Shown: positions 44,378 to 55,892 of the stretch, piece by piece | Position numbering within the stretch: the stretch's first letter is position 1 | Layout of the letters: every line of letters begins with the position of its first letter | Source: Telmatactis stephensoni | Taxonomy: Eukaryota > Cnidaria > Anthozoa > Actiniaria > Isophelliidae | Length of the DNA: 64,000 nt | Reading direction: 5' to 3' | Assembly: GCA_029948255.1 (NCBI GenBank) | Contig: JALIZF010001778.1 | Location: 186,001 to 250,000 of the forward strand | Made by a program: the position numbers and the translations under genes | Notes under the pieces: model-generated | Seen by the model: the letters and a program-made list of their open reading frames with translations, nothing else | The model's database searches: none | Told to the model about the DNA's origin: nothing

Positions 44378-47300
44378 ATGGACGGTGAAGGTCGCCGTGG
44401 CGGCGAAAGTGAAGGCGCTGCAATGGGGTATATGTTGACATTGGGTGTCATGGAAGACTTGCTAGAAAAACTGAAATTACTTGACTACGAAACACAATTT
44501 TGTAAAGCTTTCGGTTTCAGATCACTTAGCAGGTAATGATTTATCTTTTTATGTCGTGAATTACCATCAGTTTAAAAGTAAAGCTTGATGATTTCTTGTA
44601 ATAAATGTAGACACTATTTTGCTCTGGCTACCAATCCTGGTGAACAGTTCTTCACATTCACATCCCTAGCTGCCTGGCTACTCAACAAATGTGAACGAAA
44701 TATTGAACAGCCACAAGAGGTAAGAATGGTCTTTGACGTGGTACTTTGGGATGGATTCCCAGCAGGGCTCATCTGCCTTGGGAATTTTTGACATATTAAA
44801 AGACTAACTGAATTGCCAAGCCATAATATTAGTCTATGTACCTATTAAAGTTAGTTAATGTACAAAATTTGTACATTAACTAACTTTCCTCCCTCAATTA
44901 TATACATTTAATGTATATAATTGAGGCCAATAATATATATGCACTTATTAAATAATGCATTCCTATGTTACATCTAGTATGATGACCCAAATGCTACAGT
45001 ATCCAATATACTTGATGAAATGAAAAAACTGGTAAATACATATTTATTTTCTGTTTCCCAACTATCAGTATCAAACCCTTAAATAATTATTATGTATTTT
45101 CATTCATTGGTTTTAGGGAATTTCTACTGACTTTCCTCCCTCAAAACTGAAGACTGGCTCTGGTGAACAAGTAAATACTTGTATAATGTATTATATAGCC
45201 TGATTGTCAGACAACACAGCTCAATAGCTGACTTGTGAATTACACTTCACTTGGCACATACAAAAGTATCAAAATGAGGCTACGTGCATAAAGCTCAGTC
45301 ATTCGTAACAAGACAAACGTTTTAGCACATGTAGCCTCGTTCGATCTGCATGAGTCCTTTGTATGTGGCAGATCTCGCAACTGGACTATAATTTGCTGAC
45401 CATCAGCAGTCAAGTCGCCATCAGCAGTCAAGCTGTGAGTCTGATAATTAGGCTGGTATAATTAATTATTATACATGCTATGATATCACCAACATTACTA
45501 ACAATAAAATTTATTATGCCTTAATAGGTTTGTTATTGTATTGACAAACTTGCAGATGAAGCACTAAAAATTACCATGTTTGGCTGGAAAAGGTTTGTAA
45601 AAGTAAAAAAGTAAAGCCGGGGGGTACCCCCCTATATTTGCTATACGAGTATGTGCCGCGCTATAGGGTATGGTTTTTTGGCATTTAGGTCTGGGGTAGG
45701 GTATCCTTTTTTGACATTTTGTCTGGGATAGGGTATGGTTTTTGTCTGGGATAGGGTTACAATTTGGTCGTTTTAGTCTGGAATAGGGGTAGGTTTTGAT
45801 TGGTTTTAGTCTGGAATAAGATATGCTTTCTGTCGACACAGAAACAATGTAAATTCCATTCAAAAGTTAGTAAATATTGATTTCAATCTATTGAATGACC
45901 ATTTTTTGCATGTCAAAATGTAATATGACCACGATGTAGTTAACACTAACTGGGATAGGGCATACAAGTTGGGGTTTAGTCTGGGATAGGGTATGAAAAA
46001 TCGAAATTTTAGGTCTGGGATAGGGTCAGGGTTTTGAGGTCCTGGCGGCACACCATTACCCAAGTTGGGGTGGTAGTACCCCCCAGGAAGTAAAGCCACA
46101 ATATTTTATGTTGATAACTTGTGACAGTAATTTGAGTACATGTAACTGATAAACTTGAGGTTGATGGTGTGCTCATTTTACTCCCCTCTCTCCATCAGTG
46201 CTCCGTTTTAAGGAGATGTAAAGCTACTTAAAGCTACACAGAAAAGAAAGAAGTTGAAACAAGGATGTGAGATCCAGGGATCAAACTCTGGAGCTCTTGC
46301 ACCAAAGGCCGCATACTAACCAACTGTGCCATCCTTGCTTCTAAGACAACAGAGCTTATTATAATATTTGGTTGCATGTATGATATTCATTGTGTATTGT
46401 TTAATTTCAAGACCTGTGCATCCAGAGGAAGATTTTGAAGAAGAAACCATGGAAGATGATGAAGCAGAGCTGACATTAAACAAAGTAGAGGAGGAGATGA
46501 TTGTAAGTATTGAAAACTTGTTCTGGCTTTTGTCAGCTTGAATCTTGTTTTTCAAGCTCCATTGCAATGGATTGAGTTATGATACAAATTTAGCAAGTAA
46601 GAAGCAGCAAGAGACATGAGATAACAATAATACTTGTGCTCCATTTTAAGCTAATTTAGGGTATTTAAAGCTAATTTTAATAGCCAACTTCCGAGATACA
46701 CTTCACTTGCCACATAAAAAAGTATCAAAATGAGGCTAGGTGCATAAAGCTCAGTCATTCGTAACAAGACAAAAGTTTTAGCACATAACATTGTTCTAAA
46801 TCCTATGTATGTGGCAGGTGAAGCATATCTCGGAAATGGACTATAATAATAATAATAATGTTTAAGATTTATATACTGCAAATATCTATTAAAGGAATAT
46901 AAAACGCGCACGCATGTCTCTGTTCTGTGGTTTAAACACGATGGAAGATGTAGAGCAAGAGAAAAATAAGCTTAGGAACACGAGGCGTAGCCAAGTGTTT
47001 CTCTTGCTTTTCGAGTGCTCTACATCTTCCAGAGTGTTTATATCACAGAAAAGAGACATAAGCGATCGTTTTATATTGCTTTAAATTATTCATAAAATAT
47101 TTTCGACGTTTTTTGAGCGAGCCATGGCTCTGTCCTCTGATATAAACATGGTAGCCAGCCAATCAGCATGTGTTATATCTCAAGTATTTTATAAATGTAT
47201 ATAATCAAATGGGGTTGAAATGAACTGATGTATACATGTAATAACAACATAATAATAATAATAATTGCTGCGAGCGAAGCGAGTAGCCTCCTATTCGGAA

Positions 47301-50300
47301 CACAGTGTAATCTGTGGATGTCACTAGACGAACATGCGATACATACGATCAGCGGTTCAAGTCCATACCGTATCGAGAGTCGATTCAAGGATGTCACTAG
47401 ACGAACACGCCATACATTCGATCAGCGGTACAAAAGTTTTGCATGTGAGATATAAAGGCAAACGCTAATAGCTCTTGACAGACAAATTAAAGGTCTTTAC
47501 TACTGCGGCTTGTTGAACTACAGGCAACCAGTGTACGGTTCGAGGTGCGCCTTGTTAAAAAGTTTATTAACATGTAAATCGCTCTTACTCTAGCGGCAGC
47601 TAATTTAAATGTCCTTTTTAAGCCGATTTTGGGCTCCCTTTTACATGGGCACGAGTGAACGCACGAGTGCATCTAGTTCAATATTGAAGGTCAACTAGCA
47701 GTGTTCGTCACACAACGCACAGGAGATAGACAAGAAACATTTCATATATCAGAGAAAGCGGTGTACTTTCGTGAGTTTTAGGGGAACAGTTCTGCTAACG
47801 TGGATACACCAGCTGTTTTCTGCTCGCAGCACTTCACTTTCTATTAGAAATAGCTAGTAATATATTCTTATAAAACGCTTATACAGGTCTGTTCTAGGCG
47901 CTGTAAACAAAACAACAATAACAACAACAACAAAATACAATCATAAATCAAAAGCTAACTTAAATAAATGAGTTTTAAGTTCTTTCTTGAAAGACGAGAG
48001 ACTGTCAATACCACGGATAGACGATGGAAGTGAGTTCCACAAAACAGGAACATAAAGTAACTAAGAATCCCAACTGGCAAGGAGGCAAACCAGTTGGCTA
48101 TATTACAAGCATGGCCGAGAAACTGAATTTGAACTAATCGAAATTGGAACAAATTCAGTCTCAGCTAGTGGCCAGAATGGGAATCGAACCCGGGACTACC
48201 AGATTGCAAGGCCAATGCTCTGACCACTCGGCCATTCTGCCTCCTCTACTATTAACTTTAAAAGCTATGTACACATGTAACAAGTGAGAGTTGACTGGGA
48301 ATCAAACTCAAAATCTATCACTCAGAGGACTCGACACTAACCAACTTATAGTAGCTACACTTGCTCCAGTTTTGTAATGGTTGAGTGTATTGTAATTGAG
48401 TTGAGTTTGTGTATTAATTACAAGGATGAAGCTGATGCTGATATTGAAGAGGATGATAGTTACTTGGATCTCACTAGATTAAAAGAACAAAGTACAGTCA
48501 TGGTAAGCCTGATATAAACAACAAACACCAGTCATGTTGATTCCCAAATGAACACTATCGTAAGACAATTGAGTAAGTATCCTTTATCATATGACCCATA
48601 TGGCCCTCCTTGTTCACTCTTGATAAAACCTTTGGAAAAGATGATATGATTGGGTCTGGACAGTTTTGCACAAACAGGCTGGAAAAATCTGTCCAGGGGC
48701 CCGTTTCTCAAAAGACCCGATAACTTTACGGACCCATTAACCTAAATAAATCGAATAAGTTAATGGGTCCGTAAAGTCATCGGGTCTTTTGAGAAACGGG
48801 CCCCTGCACTGCTCATTTCCACGTGCTATAATTAATTTGTTTACATGGTTTGTTATCACTTTTTAAGCAAAAAGGGTCATATGATAAAGTGCTTATTGAT
48901 TGAGTTAGGTTGGGCCAGACAGGAACATATTATTTAGTCCTTGGTCATTTATATGGACCTTGCTGCACTCAGTCCATATGTTTATTTATATTTACCAAAC
49001 ACTTAATTGTTGATCTTGGGTTTCCTAATTAATAAGTTGCTGTTTTTCCTTCAGGACAATGATGCATCTAAGCCAGAGTCTGTCATGGAATCTAATGTTG
49101 ATGCTGCTGAGTGGAAGTTAGAAGTTGAGAGAGTGTTACCATTACTCAAGGTTCACATTAGAACAGATAACAAGGTATGCATTTCTGCATTGAAAATCGC
49201 AACCTGATAAAGATTGCAAGAGAAAGATCAAATGAAATAATCAGGAGTAGAAAGGGGTATAAGATTTCAAATAATACACAGATCTTTTTGAAAACTTACA
49301 AATTACTCATCTGTTTAGGACTGGAGAACACATTATGAGCAAATGCAGCAACATAGTGAAGGCATCAAGACATCTTTAACAGAGACAAGGGTATACATTA
49401 TATAAATAATGATATTGAACCATAAATTGTAATTCTTTCAAATGTCTAAAGATCAAGACAACATAGAATTTCCAACCCCAGGAATGAGTTTGGGATTCAG
49501 GAGCAAAATTGGAATGCAAAGGATTTGGAACTAGTACTAGGATAGCTATTCCTTTCATTTAGGTGTTTATAATGACAATATTCCAACATCTTCAATAAAG
49601 GATAAAAATTACTGGACTTGAGGATAAAATGATAGTTTTAATTCAACAAATGCAGCATCCAAAGAGATAGCACCACCCTTGTCCCAAACTAACTTCTAAT
49701 ATGCTTAAATACGTGCTACAAAATGTTGTATATTTTATAGGGTCATTTAGACAAACTACATCAAGAGATCAGCAGAACACTAGAAAAGATTGCTAGTAGA
49801 GAAAAGTATGTCAACAACCAGGTTAGTTAAACTTCTCTTGTACTAAAAACACCCAGGCTGATGAACAACCTAAACTAGAAGCCTAGCTAACAGTTTCATT
49901 CTTCCCTCTCTACAGACATTTATCTTGATGTTGCATCTGATTTTTATTCCTCTCTTTCAGTTGGAACACCTTTTACATGAGTTCAGAAGTCTCCAGGATA
50001 ATCTAGCTGAGGTTTGTCCACATTATTTATTGTCGTATCTAAGAATCTTACAGCTCTAATTACCAAGATTTATGTATTATATTCTAGACAAAGGAAAGGT
50101 ACAAACAAGCTAGTGGTGGAGTAACTGAACTAACTAAAGCCTTAGCACAGGTACGATGCTTATAAATGTTGAAGAATTTAATATAATGGTCTTCAATTTC
50201 CATTTATATAATAATTGGCATATTACGCGCACTGTGATTGGTCGAACAACCATGTGTGATTAGAGTACACACACATAGATGGCGTCATCGAATCTTACGC

Positions 50301-52227
50301 GCGCTCTGATTGGTTGGAATGTTTCGATAAATATTATATAAAACAGATAGATTCCATTTTTCCGTGCGTCTGTACTCTAATCGATGCACAGAAGACGTCA
50401 AAATGTGGTGAGAACAACAGTCACGCCACTTGACTTCGTCTCGTGGCGTACTTTTTTGTTCTCACCACATTTTGACGTCATCTGTGCATCGATTAGAGTA
50501 CAGACGCACGGAAAAATGGAATCTATTTGTTAAATATTTTTGTACAATTATGATGGACAATTATTTTGATATTTAGATTGTTGAGGAACTAGAAACAGTG
50601 AAAGCACAGATGGATGAGAGAGGAACAAACATGACAGATGCAGGTCTGATATGGTTTATTTCTCTATTTTGTTGTTGTTGTTGTTGTTATTGCTGTTGTT
50701 GTTGTTGGTGGTGGTGGTATTGCTGTTTTTGTTTTTTGTTTTGTTTTGTTTTATATCTGGTTTTTGTTGTTCGGTCCAGTAGTTAGTAACTGAGGTGAAA
50801 AGTTTGCTTTATGGCAATTCCAGACATAGCGAACATAGTCAACCGGCTTCTGGTATTTATCCTTCACTATGTTTGGTTATTATAGGGCCATTAGTACGAA
50901 TCAAGCAATCATTAACACGACTACGACAAGAGGTTCAACAGATGGAAGTACGCATAGGCGTGGTATGTAGTACTGGTTTTACTTAACAAGTTCATGATGA
51001 TTCTTGATTGCAATGACTATTTGTTTCCAGATGATGATGATGATGATGGTAGTGGTGGTGGTGGTGATGATGATGATGATGATGATAATGATGATACCAA
51101 ATCTTGAATGATGTTGATGCCAGACTGCCACCCGGTTGGCTCAGTTGATTGAGCGTCGGTTTCTCGTGCGGAAGGTCGGGGATCACGTCTTCTCGGATAA
51201 GGTCGTAAAACCGTAGACCCCGCCTCTCCAAAAACCACTACACATCACCTTTGCATTGAAGAACCCACATCACTAATCGGGGAAAGTAGGCCATGAAGTT
51301 GCTGATGTGTGTGGTCTGTCCTATAACACTACAGGGCCCACAGTGGTTGGCTGTCAAAGCTGTTGTGGTGTCCCTGCCTTCAGTGGAAGGAATAAGCTTG
51401 TAAACTAAACTAAATAAATAAATGATGTTACCATTAATAGCACTAATATCTTAGTGGCATGTGTAAAAGCTTAGCGCTGTGGACCTCCAAGTGTAGTCTC
51501 CTTTGCAGCCGTTTTTGTGTCGTCACGCAAGGCTTTGGGGAGTTTAAGCCTTGCGTGACGACACAAAAAACGGCTGCAAAGGAGACTACTCCAAGTGTAC
51601 TACCTTCAATTTGGCATTTTACGCTCTCAAATCTGTTTTCTTGGGTCAGTACGAACCCTCTTGAAGCGAAGCGGTGATTGGTGTAAAAAACAATGGTCTT
51701 TTTAGAACGACGAATGAAAACATTGAATACTATTGTACCCCATTGGCCAATCAGAAAATGCGTTCAAACTCGCTTTGTGCTGTCTGGTTTTCTTGTTAAT
51801 AAACTAAGGTCTTTCACAATTCCTTGGCAGAACTTAGAACTGATGAACAAAAACGCAATGTGCGGCTACCCGGCTAGTCTCCTTCGCAGCCGTTTTTAGT
51901 CTCGTCACGCCAGAGGATTCGCCTGGCGTGACGAGAATAAAAACAGCGGCTGCGAAGGAGATTACTACCCGGCTACCCTACTGGCAATGGTCCAGACTCC
52001 TTTCGGATATTTATGCCCACGTGGAAAGCTGGAGACTGTTCCTGCGTCTGGCATCGCCTTGTTAGTTTGTTCATCTTCATATCTAGACTTATTGACAATG
52101 CTTCTTTTGATTCCTGTAGGTCGAACATTCTCTCTTGAGTTCCAAGCTACGAGACCGAAGTGCATTAAGGGAAGACATGCAAGCTACACCCAGTGACCAC
52201 ACCCTGGGTGTATTTAAAGCCTATTAA
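44378..52227 (+). CDS. IFT57: IFT57 (Hippi), intraflagellar transport IFT-B subunit, 15 exons
   Basis: Part of the IFT-B complex that carries cargo to the tip of cilia. Exons: 44378-44532, 44611-44719, 44978-45031, 45117-45170, 45528-45592, 46412-46502, 48425-48502, 49055-49174, 49319-49390, 49741-49821, 49961-50011, 50088-50150, 50577-50643, 50886-50962, 52120-52227. Total 1245 bp, 414 aa, close to the human length. The N-terminal calponin-homology-like half has MEDLLEKLKLLDYE, PGEQFFTFTSLAAWL and FGWKRPVHPEEDF. An acidic linker follows (DEADADIEEDD). The C-terminal half is coiled coil (KVHIRTDNKDWRTHYEQM, QTREKY-like repeats, RLRQEVQQMEVRIGVVEHSL). The last residues are TLGVFKAY. All junctions keep the frame. 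Its introns carry many fold-back elements, especially the large sixth intron. Confidence 0.95.
44847..44926. repeat. Two adjacent perfect palindromes
   Basis: 44847-44887 has 20-bp arms with no mismatch around one central base (AAAGTTAGTTAATGTACAAA). 44892-44926 has 17-bp arms around one base (CCTCAATTATATACATT). They are 4 bp apart in IFT57 intron 2. Confidence 0.95.
45613..46090. mobile_element. CCGGGGGGTACCCCCC-ended element
   Basis: The left end GCCGGGGGGTACCCCCCTAT is mirrored by AGTACCCCCCAGG. The interior repeats GTCTGGGATAGGGTATGGTT about eight times in degenerate form. It starts about 20 bp past the IFT57 exon 5 donor. Confidence 0.75.
46190..46340 (-). repeat. tRNA-headed SINE
   Basis: Minus strand: GGATGGCACAGTTGGTTAGT (A-box like) and GAGTTTGATCCCTGG (B-box like), with a short body behind. 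It lies just upstream of IFT57 exon 6. Confidence 0.65.
46898..47090. mobile_element. Fold-back element, GATGTAGAGCAAGAG family
   Basis: ATATAAAACGCGCACGCATG and GGAAGATGTAGAGCAAGAG are mirrored by GAGTGCTCTACATCTTCC and GCGATCGTTTTATAT. Copies at 52880-53095 (complete) and 30955-31045 (one arm). Confidence 0.85.
47267..47858. mobile_element. TGCTGCGAGC-ended element, second copy
   Basis: Near-identical to 3917-4405 at both ends (GCGAGCGAAGCGAGTAGCCT and TTCACTTTCTATTAGAAATA), with about 120 bp more in the middle. The internal GATGTCACTAGACGAACA unit occurs twice. Confidence 0.85.
47870..48245 (-). repeat. tRNA-headed SINE with LINE-derived tail
   Basis: The minus strand begins with GGCAGAATGGCCGAGTGGTC, and a perfect B box GGTTCGATTCC follows. 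The tail still encodes WNSLPSSIRGIDSLSSFKK and then stops, which resembles the C terminus of non-LTR reverse transcriptases. It ends AGCGCCTAGAACAGACCTGT plus an AT-rich end. It lies in IFT57 intron 6. Confidence 0.82.
48696..48804. mobile_element. 109-bp perfect-type hairpin element
   Basis: GGGGCCCGTTTCTCAAAAGA and the following CCCGAT(A)ACTTTACGGACCCA are mirrored almost base for base, ending CGGGCCCC. The loop is about 20 bp. Confidence 0.92.
50341..50530. mobile_element. Fold-back element in IFT57 intron 12
   Basis: Arms of about 75 bp with GATTCCATTTTTCCGTGCGT and GACGTCAAAATGTGGTGAGA, repeated inverted. The loop has CACGCCACTTGACTTCGTCT. Confidence 0.92.
51010..51100. repeat. GAT/GGT microsatellite
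   Basis: GATGATGATGATGATGGTAG and GGTGGTGGTGGTGATGATGA tracts. A second trinucleotide-rich tract, GTTGTTGTTGTTGTT, lies at 50668-50720. Confidence 0.9.
51124..51425 (+). repeat. tRNA-headed SINE with (AAAT)n tail
   Basis: CCCGGTTGGCTCAGTTGATT resembles a tRNA 5' half with A box. A degenerate B box (GGTCGGGGATCACG) follows. The body has CACCTTTGCATTGAAGAACC and CACAGTGGTTGGCTGTCAAA. It ends AAACTAAATAAATAAATGA. Confidence 0.82.
51494..51589. mobile_element. TAGTCTCC MITE, copy 2
   Basis: 96-bp hairpin from TAGTCTCCTTTGCAGCCG to GGCTGCAAAGGAGACTAC, flanked on both sides by TCCAAGTG. Confidence 0.93.
51875..51965. mobile_element. TAGTCTCC MITE, copy 3
   Basis: 91-bp hairpin from TAGTCTCCTTCGCAGCCG to GGCTGCGAAGGAGATTAC, flanked on both sides by TACCCGGC. 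It lies in the last IFT57 intron, 155 bp before exon 15. Confidence 0.93.
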
Positions 52228-52879
52228 TGACGATTAAGTTATCATACATACATAATGTACAGTACTCATTGCATGTAAATAGAAGGCAGACCACGATCGT
52301 CTTGTCTGTAAAAATACTTCATCTAAAAGACTCTTACGAAAAAAGGGGCAACAGAAGTGATATAGAAAACTCTTTTTACATACCCCTAAGTTTTGTTGGA
52401 TAATTCCAAAGGATGTATACAACAAATTGTAAACTAAGTTCCCCTGGTTCTTCATATTGTTTGTAACCATTATAATTAATGTCTGATATAGTGTACATAA
52501 TCGTATTATTATTAATACCGACATTTTTCGCCGACTGCAATACTGATCTCGTGGCGGAAATCCTGTAGCCTGGATTGTATCCTTCGTAAACTCATAATCT
52601 CTTGGCGGGATGTGGATATCTTTGGCTAGACAATTTCAAAAGAGAAAAACAATCTGAAAAACAACAAATTGAGCCAGCTGCAGTGTCGTCATTAAGTCTA
52701 AGGGTCGTGCTACTTTTGTACACTCGACAACATATTGGCTTTGCTTATCGCAATACTTCGTGAGGTTAGACAATCCTGATTTTAAATTATAAAATATTTG
52801 AGATATAACGCTCGCGCTGATTGGCTGGCTACCATGTTTATATCAGAGGACAGAGACATGGCTCGCTCAAAAAGCGTCG

Positions 52880-53095
52880 AAAATATTTTATAAAAGCAAT
52901 ATAAAACGATCGCTTATGTCTCTGTACTGTGATATATACACTCTGGAAGATGTAGAGCTCTCGAAAAGCAAGAGAAACACTCGGCTACGCCTCGTGTTCC
53001 TAAGCTTGCTTTTCTCTTGCTCTACATCTTCCATCGTGTTTATATCACAGTACAGAGACATGCGCGCGCGTTTTATATTCCTTAAAGCAAATATA
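52880..53095. mobile_element. Fold-back element, GATGTAGAGCAAGAG family, best copy
   Basis: AGCAATATAAAACGATCGCT, ATGTCTCTGTACTGTGATAT and GGAAGATGTAGAGCTCTCGA are mirrored by TCTTGCTCTACATCTTCC and ATATCACAGTACAGAGACAT. The loop has CGGCTACGCCTCGTGTTCCT. Confidence 0.9.
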
Positions 53096-53446
53096 CTGTT
53101 ATTTTCGATGATATACACGGGTCGCTTTTGATTTACATCGGTTTTGAAACTGAAGCACTAGATTGCCCTGAAACTTCAAAACAATGATTAACCTCCAAGA
53201 TAAGTCTGACTTACGGGTTGTTAATATGAAGGCAAATTGTCCTTGGTGGACAACTTTAGTTTTCATTATCATCATACAAAACAAAAAAGTTAACCGGCTA
53301 GCAGGGACAACAGAACTTAAGATAAACAGCTGCTTACTTCCCAGGCAAAACTGCACCAAAACGCCCCCGTCTGAAAAGTGGCACATTTTGACCGATTCTG
53401 CTAAAACACACATGTTTTTGAGTTTGCGCAGAAATATTTTGCATGC

Positions 53447-53706
53447 ATGCATATATAGCTATTTCGATTAACGTTGTCGCTGAAAAAAAGCCTACAAAGG
53501 CTTTCAATTATCTTTTTGTTTACTAACAACTTTCCCTGTAGGCCTATCTAAGAAATTAAGGAATATATGTCCAAGTTGTAGAATTTGCAAGCATACAGTG
53601 AGTTTCTTATTGTAATGATGTCACAGTGATAAAAAATTTTCATGATTCCGCTCTCAAAGCTTTAGGCTTTTTTCAGCGACAACGTTAATTGAATTAGCTA
53701 TATACA
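53447..53706. mobile_element. TAGCTAATTCAATTAACG element, complete copy
   Basis: TTAACGTTGTCGCTGAAAAA and AAGCCTACAAAGGCTTTC at the left; TTTTTTCAGCGACAACGTTA and ATTGAATTAGCTA at the right. About 260 bp. A partial copy is at 33010. Confidence 0.88.
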
Positions 53707-53984
53707 TACTTTATTTTATAGCACATCCATATTCACAAAGGGGCCAATTACAAGGCCTGGGTTTTCACTGGCCCATCTGAGAAAAAAACTATTTTTCTCA
53801 ATATCTTGACAGGTTTTTGGTTGTATAAGACACAAATCGGTCTAAGAATTGTATTTTACATCCTTAACTGTTTACCGTAAAAGTTATTGTAATCACGTGA
53901 CTTATGACGTCATTGAATTGGAAAATAGAAAAAATAAACTAGGTGGCGAGTGTAGTTTGTCTGCCCTTAAAAGTACCATGAATA

Positions 53985-54160
53985 TACACATCATAATAAG
54001 TTTTATAAATTCACGTTTGGAATGGTTGGCTCTCGATTTTGATTAAGGAGATATTGAGTAAAAAGTGATTTGATCATCTGGTCACGTGACCTGTTTTATA
54101 CTATATCTCCTTAATGAAGAACGTTAGTCATCCATTCCAAACGTGATTTTTTCATGCTTT
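53985..54160. repeat. Fold-back element
   Basis: AAATTCACGTTTGGAATGG and GATTAAGGAGATAT are mirrored by ATATCTCCTTAATGAAG and CCATTCCAAACGTGATTTT around TGGTCACGTGACC. Confidence 0.75.
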
Positions 54161-55892
54161 CAAATTGAACTGTATTTAGGGTATCTGCTATTGTATATCA
54201 ATATAACTGGCCACCTAGTATTTAAAAGACTGATTTGTTACATTTTCTACGACTAACTGATCACGTGACCAGTCTTTCACAAATATTTTGAGTTAAGGCA
54301 ATCAAGAAACACAAGTTCTATTGATGTGCCAAATTTCAAACTGTTTGAACATGTCATCATGTCATAGGCTGATACTAAAAATCATACTTTAGTTTAAGAA
54401 TTTGGCTGCTGACCCAGGCCTTAATGTGCTTGAGCAATGATGGGTCTGGAACCCGAAAGCTCGGATTAAATATCTGAAAAAACAGCATAGATGAGACATC
54501 TATCTTATGAATCAAATGATCCCTACGCACAAACATATACTTCAAACTATAAAAGTACTTAATAAGTTGCCATACAAAAATATCTATACTTTTTAGTACG
54601 TACTTCCTTTGTACTCCTGTCAGAGGTGTAAGAATAGACCCTATTGTCTCGATTCTATTTTGACTTTCCCACAATGTGCTTGCCCTGTTGTCAGACGTGA
54701 AAGCGGCGGCTAACTTGTGTCAAGTTCATAGTATGTAACTGATAAACTTCAGCTGGTCGCGTGTTATTGCTTTCGTCACAGATAACAATTCAAGAATCCA
54801 TAAATATGTACTTTTACACATTATCTACTTGTGTGACTAATTGTTTACATAAGCATTAATGAAATTAATTGAGATGGACTTTTAATAATCTTGGATGATA
54901 ATTAACACTGGAATTGCGTGGTTTAAATAATAGTGACTGCACATAATCATATAACGGCATGGAAAATGATTAAGTCGCTGTGGTATAGTGTAAGGATATA
55001 CTTTTCCTGAAGAAAATATCTTTATTATAACACATAAAAACCATTGTCACATCTTTTATCTAAACGCTTCCGCTAATTGATTAGAATTATGATAATCAAT
55101 TGGGTGAGTTATTTATATTCAAGTATAAATTTTATGATGTGTTATACTTTTATAGTTCATACATCTCATTGGAAAAGACACCGGCGAAGGACAAGAAGGA
55201 AGCTTAAGATTTCTGTAGAGATTTTTGACGTGTACAAGTGGCTATTAAGATGCTGTGGAATGTGTTGTGACACCGACTACGTCATACAAAAGTCAATCAC
55301 TGTGACATGTTTTTACTGCCATAAGAACAACAAGGGTCTAAAAATCAAAGTGGGTCTGTTCGATGCGTGGTTGTAATAACAAACATTCTATGGCCAGCTG
55401 GAATGAAGTAGACACGCAATTTAGTTAACTTTAGCGACGAAAGATAAATGCTCAAATTGGCTCTGCGTGTACGGAGTCGAATTCGCAAACATTTGAAGCA
55501 ACTACTTCATCCATTGAAAGACAGTACAAGACCTCAGTTAGAAGTGTAACAGAATGCCTAAGAAAGTACTTCTTTGGCTAGAGTTTCAAGTCTAGTGAAA
55601 ACATCGCACAATCTACATCTCACAAGACGATATTTGGTTCAGGTTTCCACCTAATGAATGTTTTATAAACATTTTAAGGATCAGCGCTTGTGGAACGTAT
55701 AAACATAAGTTGGTTCATTTACTGTAAAATTGCATAGAAAGGGCTGACTACTGACTGCTAGATTTCCTAAGAGGTAGATCAGAAGGATCATCCATTATTG
55801 TAAGATAAGCACCGTGCATAACGCAACATTGTTGATACACTGGAAGGACTCATAGTATAGTAGTAAAGTCAAACAAGTTAACCTTTACAACC

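Larger units (their letters stand above)
45230..46850. repeat. Pair of dispersed repeats in IFT57 introns
   Basis: 45240-45430 and 46690-46850 share TACACTTCACTTG-CACATA, AAGTATCAAAATGAGGCTA, GTGCATAAAGCTCAGTCATT and CGTAACAAGACAAA. Both end in a GGACTATA box. The ends TCACTTGCCACATA and TATGTGGCAGGTGA in the second copy are inverted. The span shown covers both copies; exons 5 and 6 and other repeats lie between. Confidence 0.7.
52228..55892. other. Intergenic region, IFT57 to second GPCR
   Basis: Holds fold-backs at 52880, 53447 and 53985. A 99-codon open stretch ending at 55376 (Cys-rich: CCGMCCDTD) has no convincing start. I leave it as unsupported; it may belong to the GPCR 5' leader. 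Nothing else resembling a gene was seen. Confidence 0.5.

Noticed and set aside
48170..48245. tRNA-like sequence on the minus strand with a perfect B box
   Set aside because: The acceptor stem does not pair fully and a SINE body follows directly, so it is a SINE head and not a tRNA gene.
55077..55376. 99-codon Cys-rich frame before the second GPCR
   Set aside because: Starts at a non-ATG codon. An internal GTGAGT...TATAG pair is too close for a normal intron. No family recognised.
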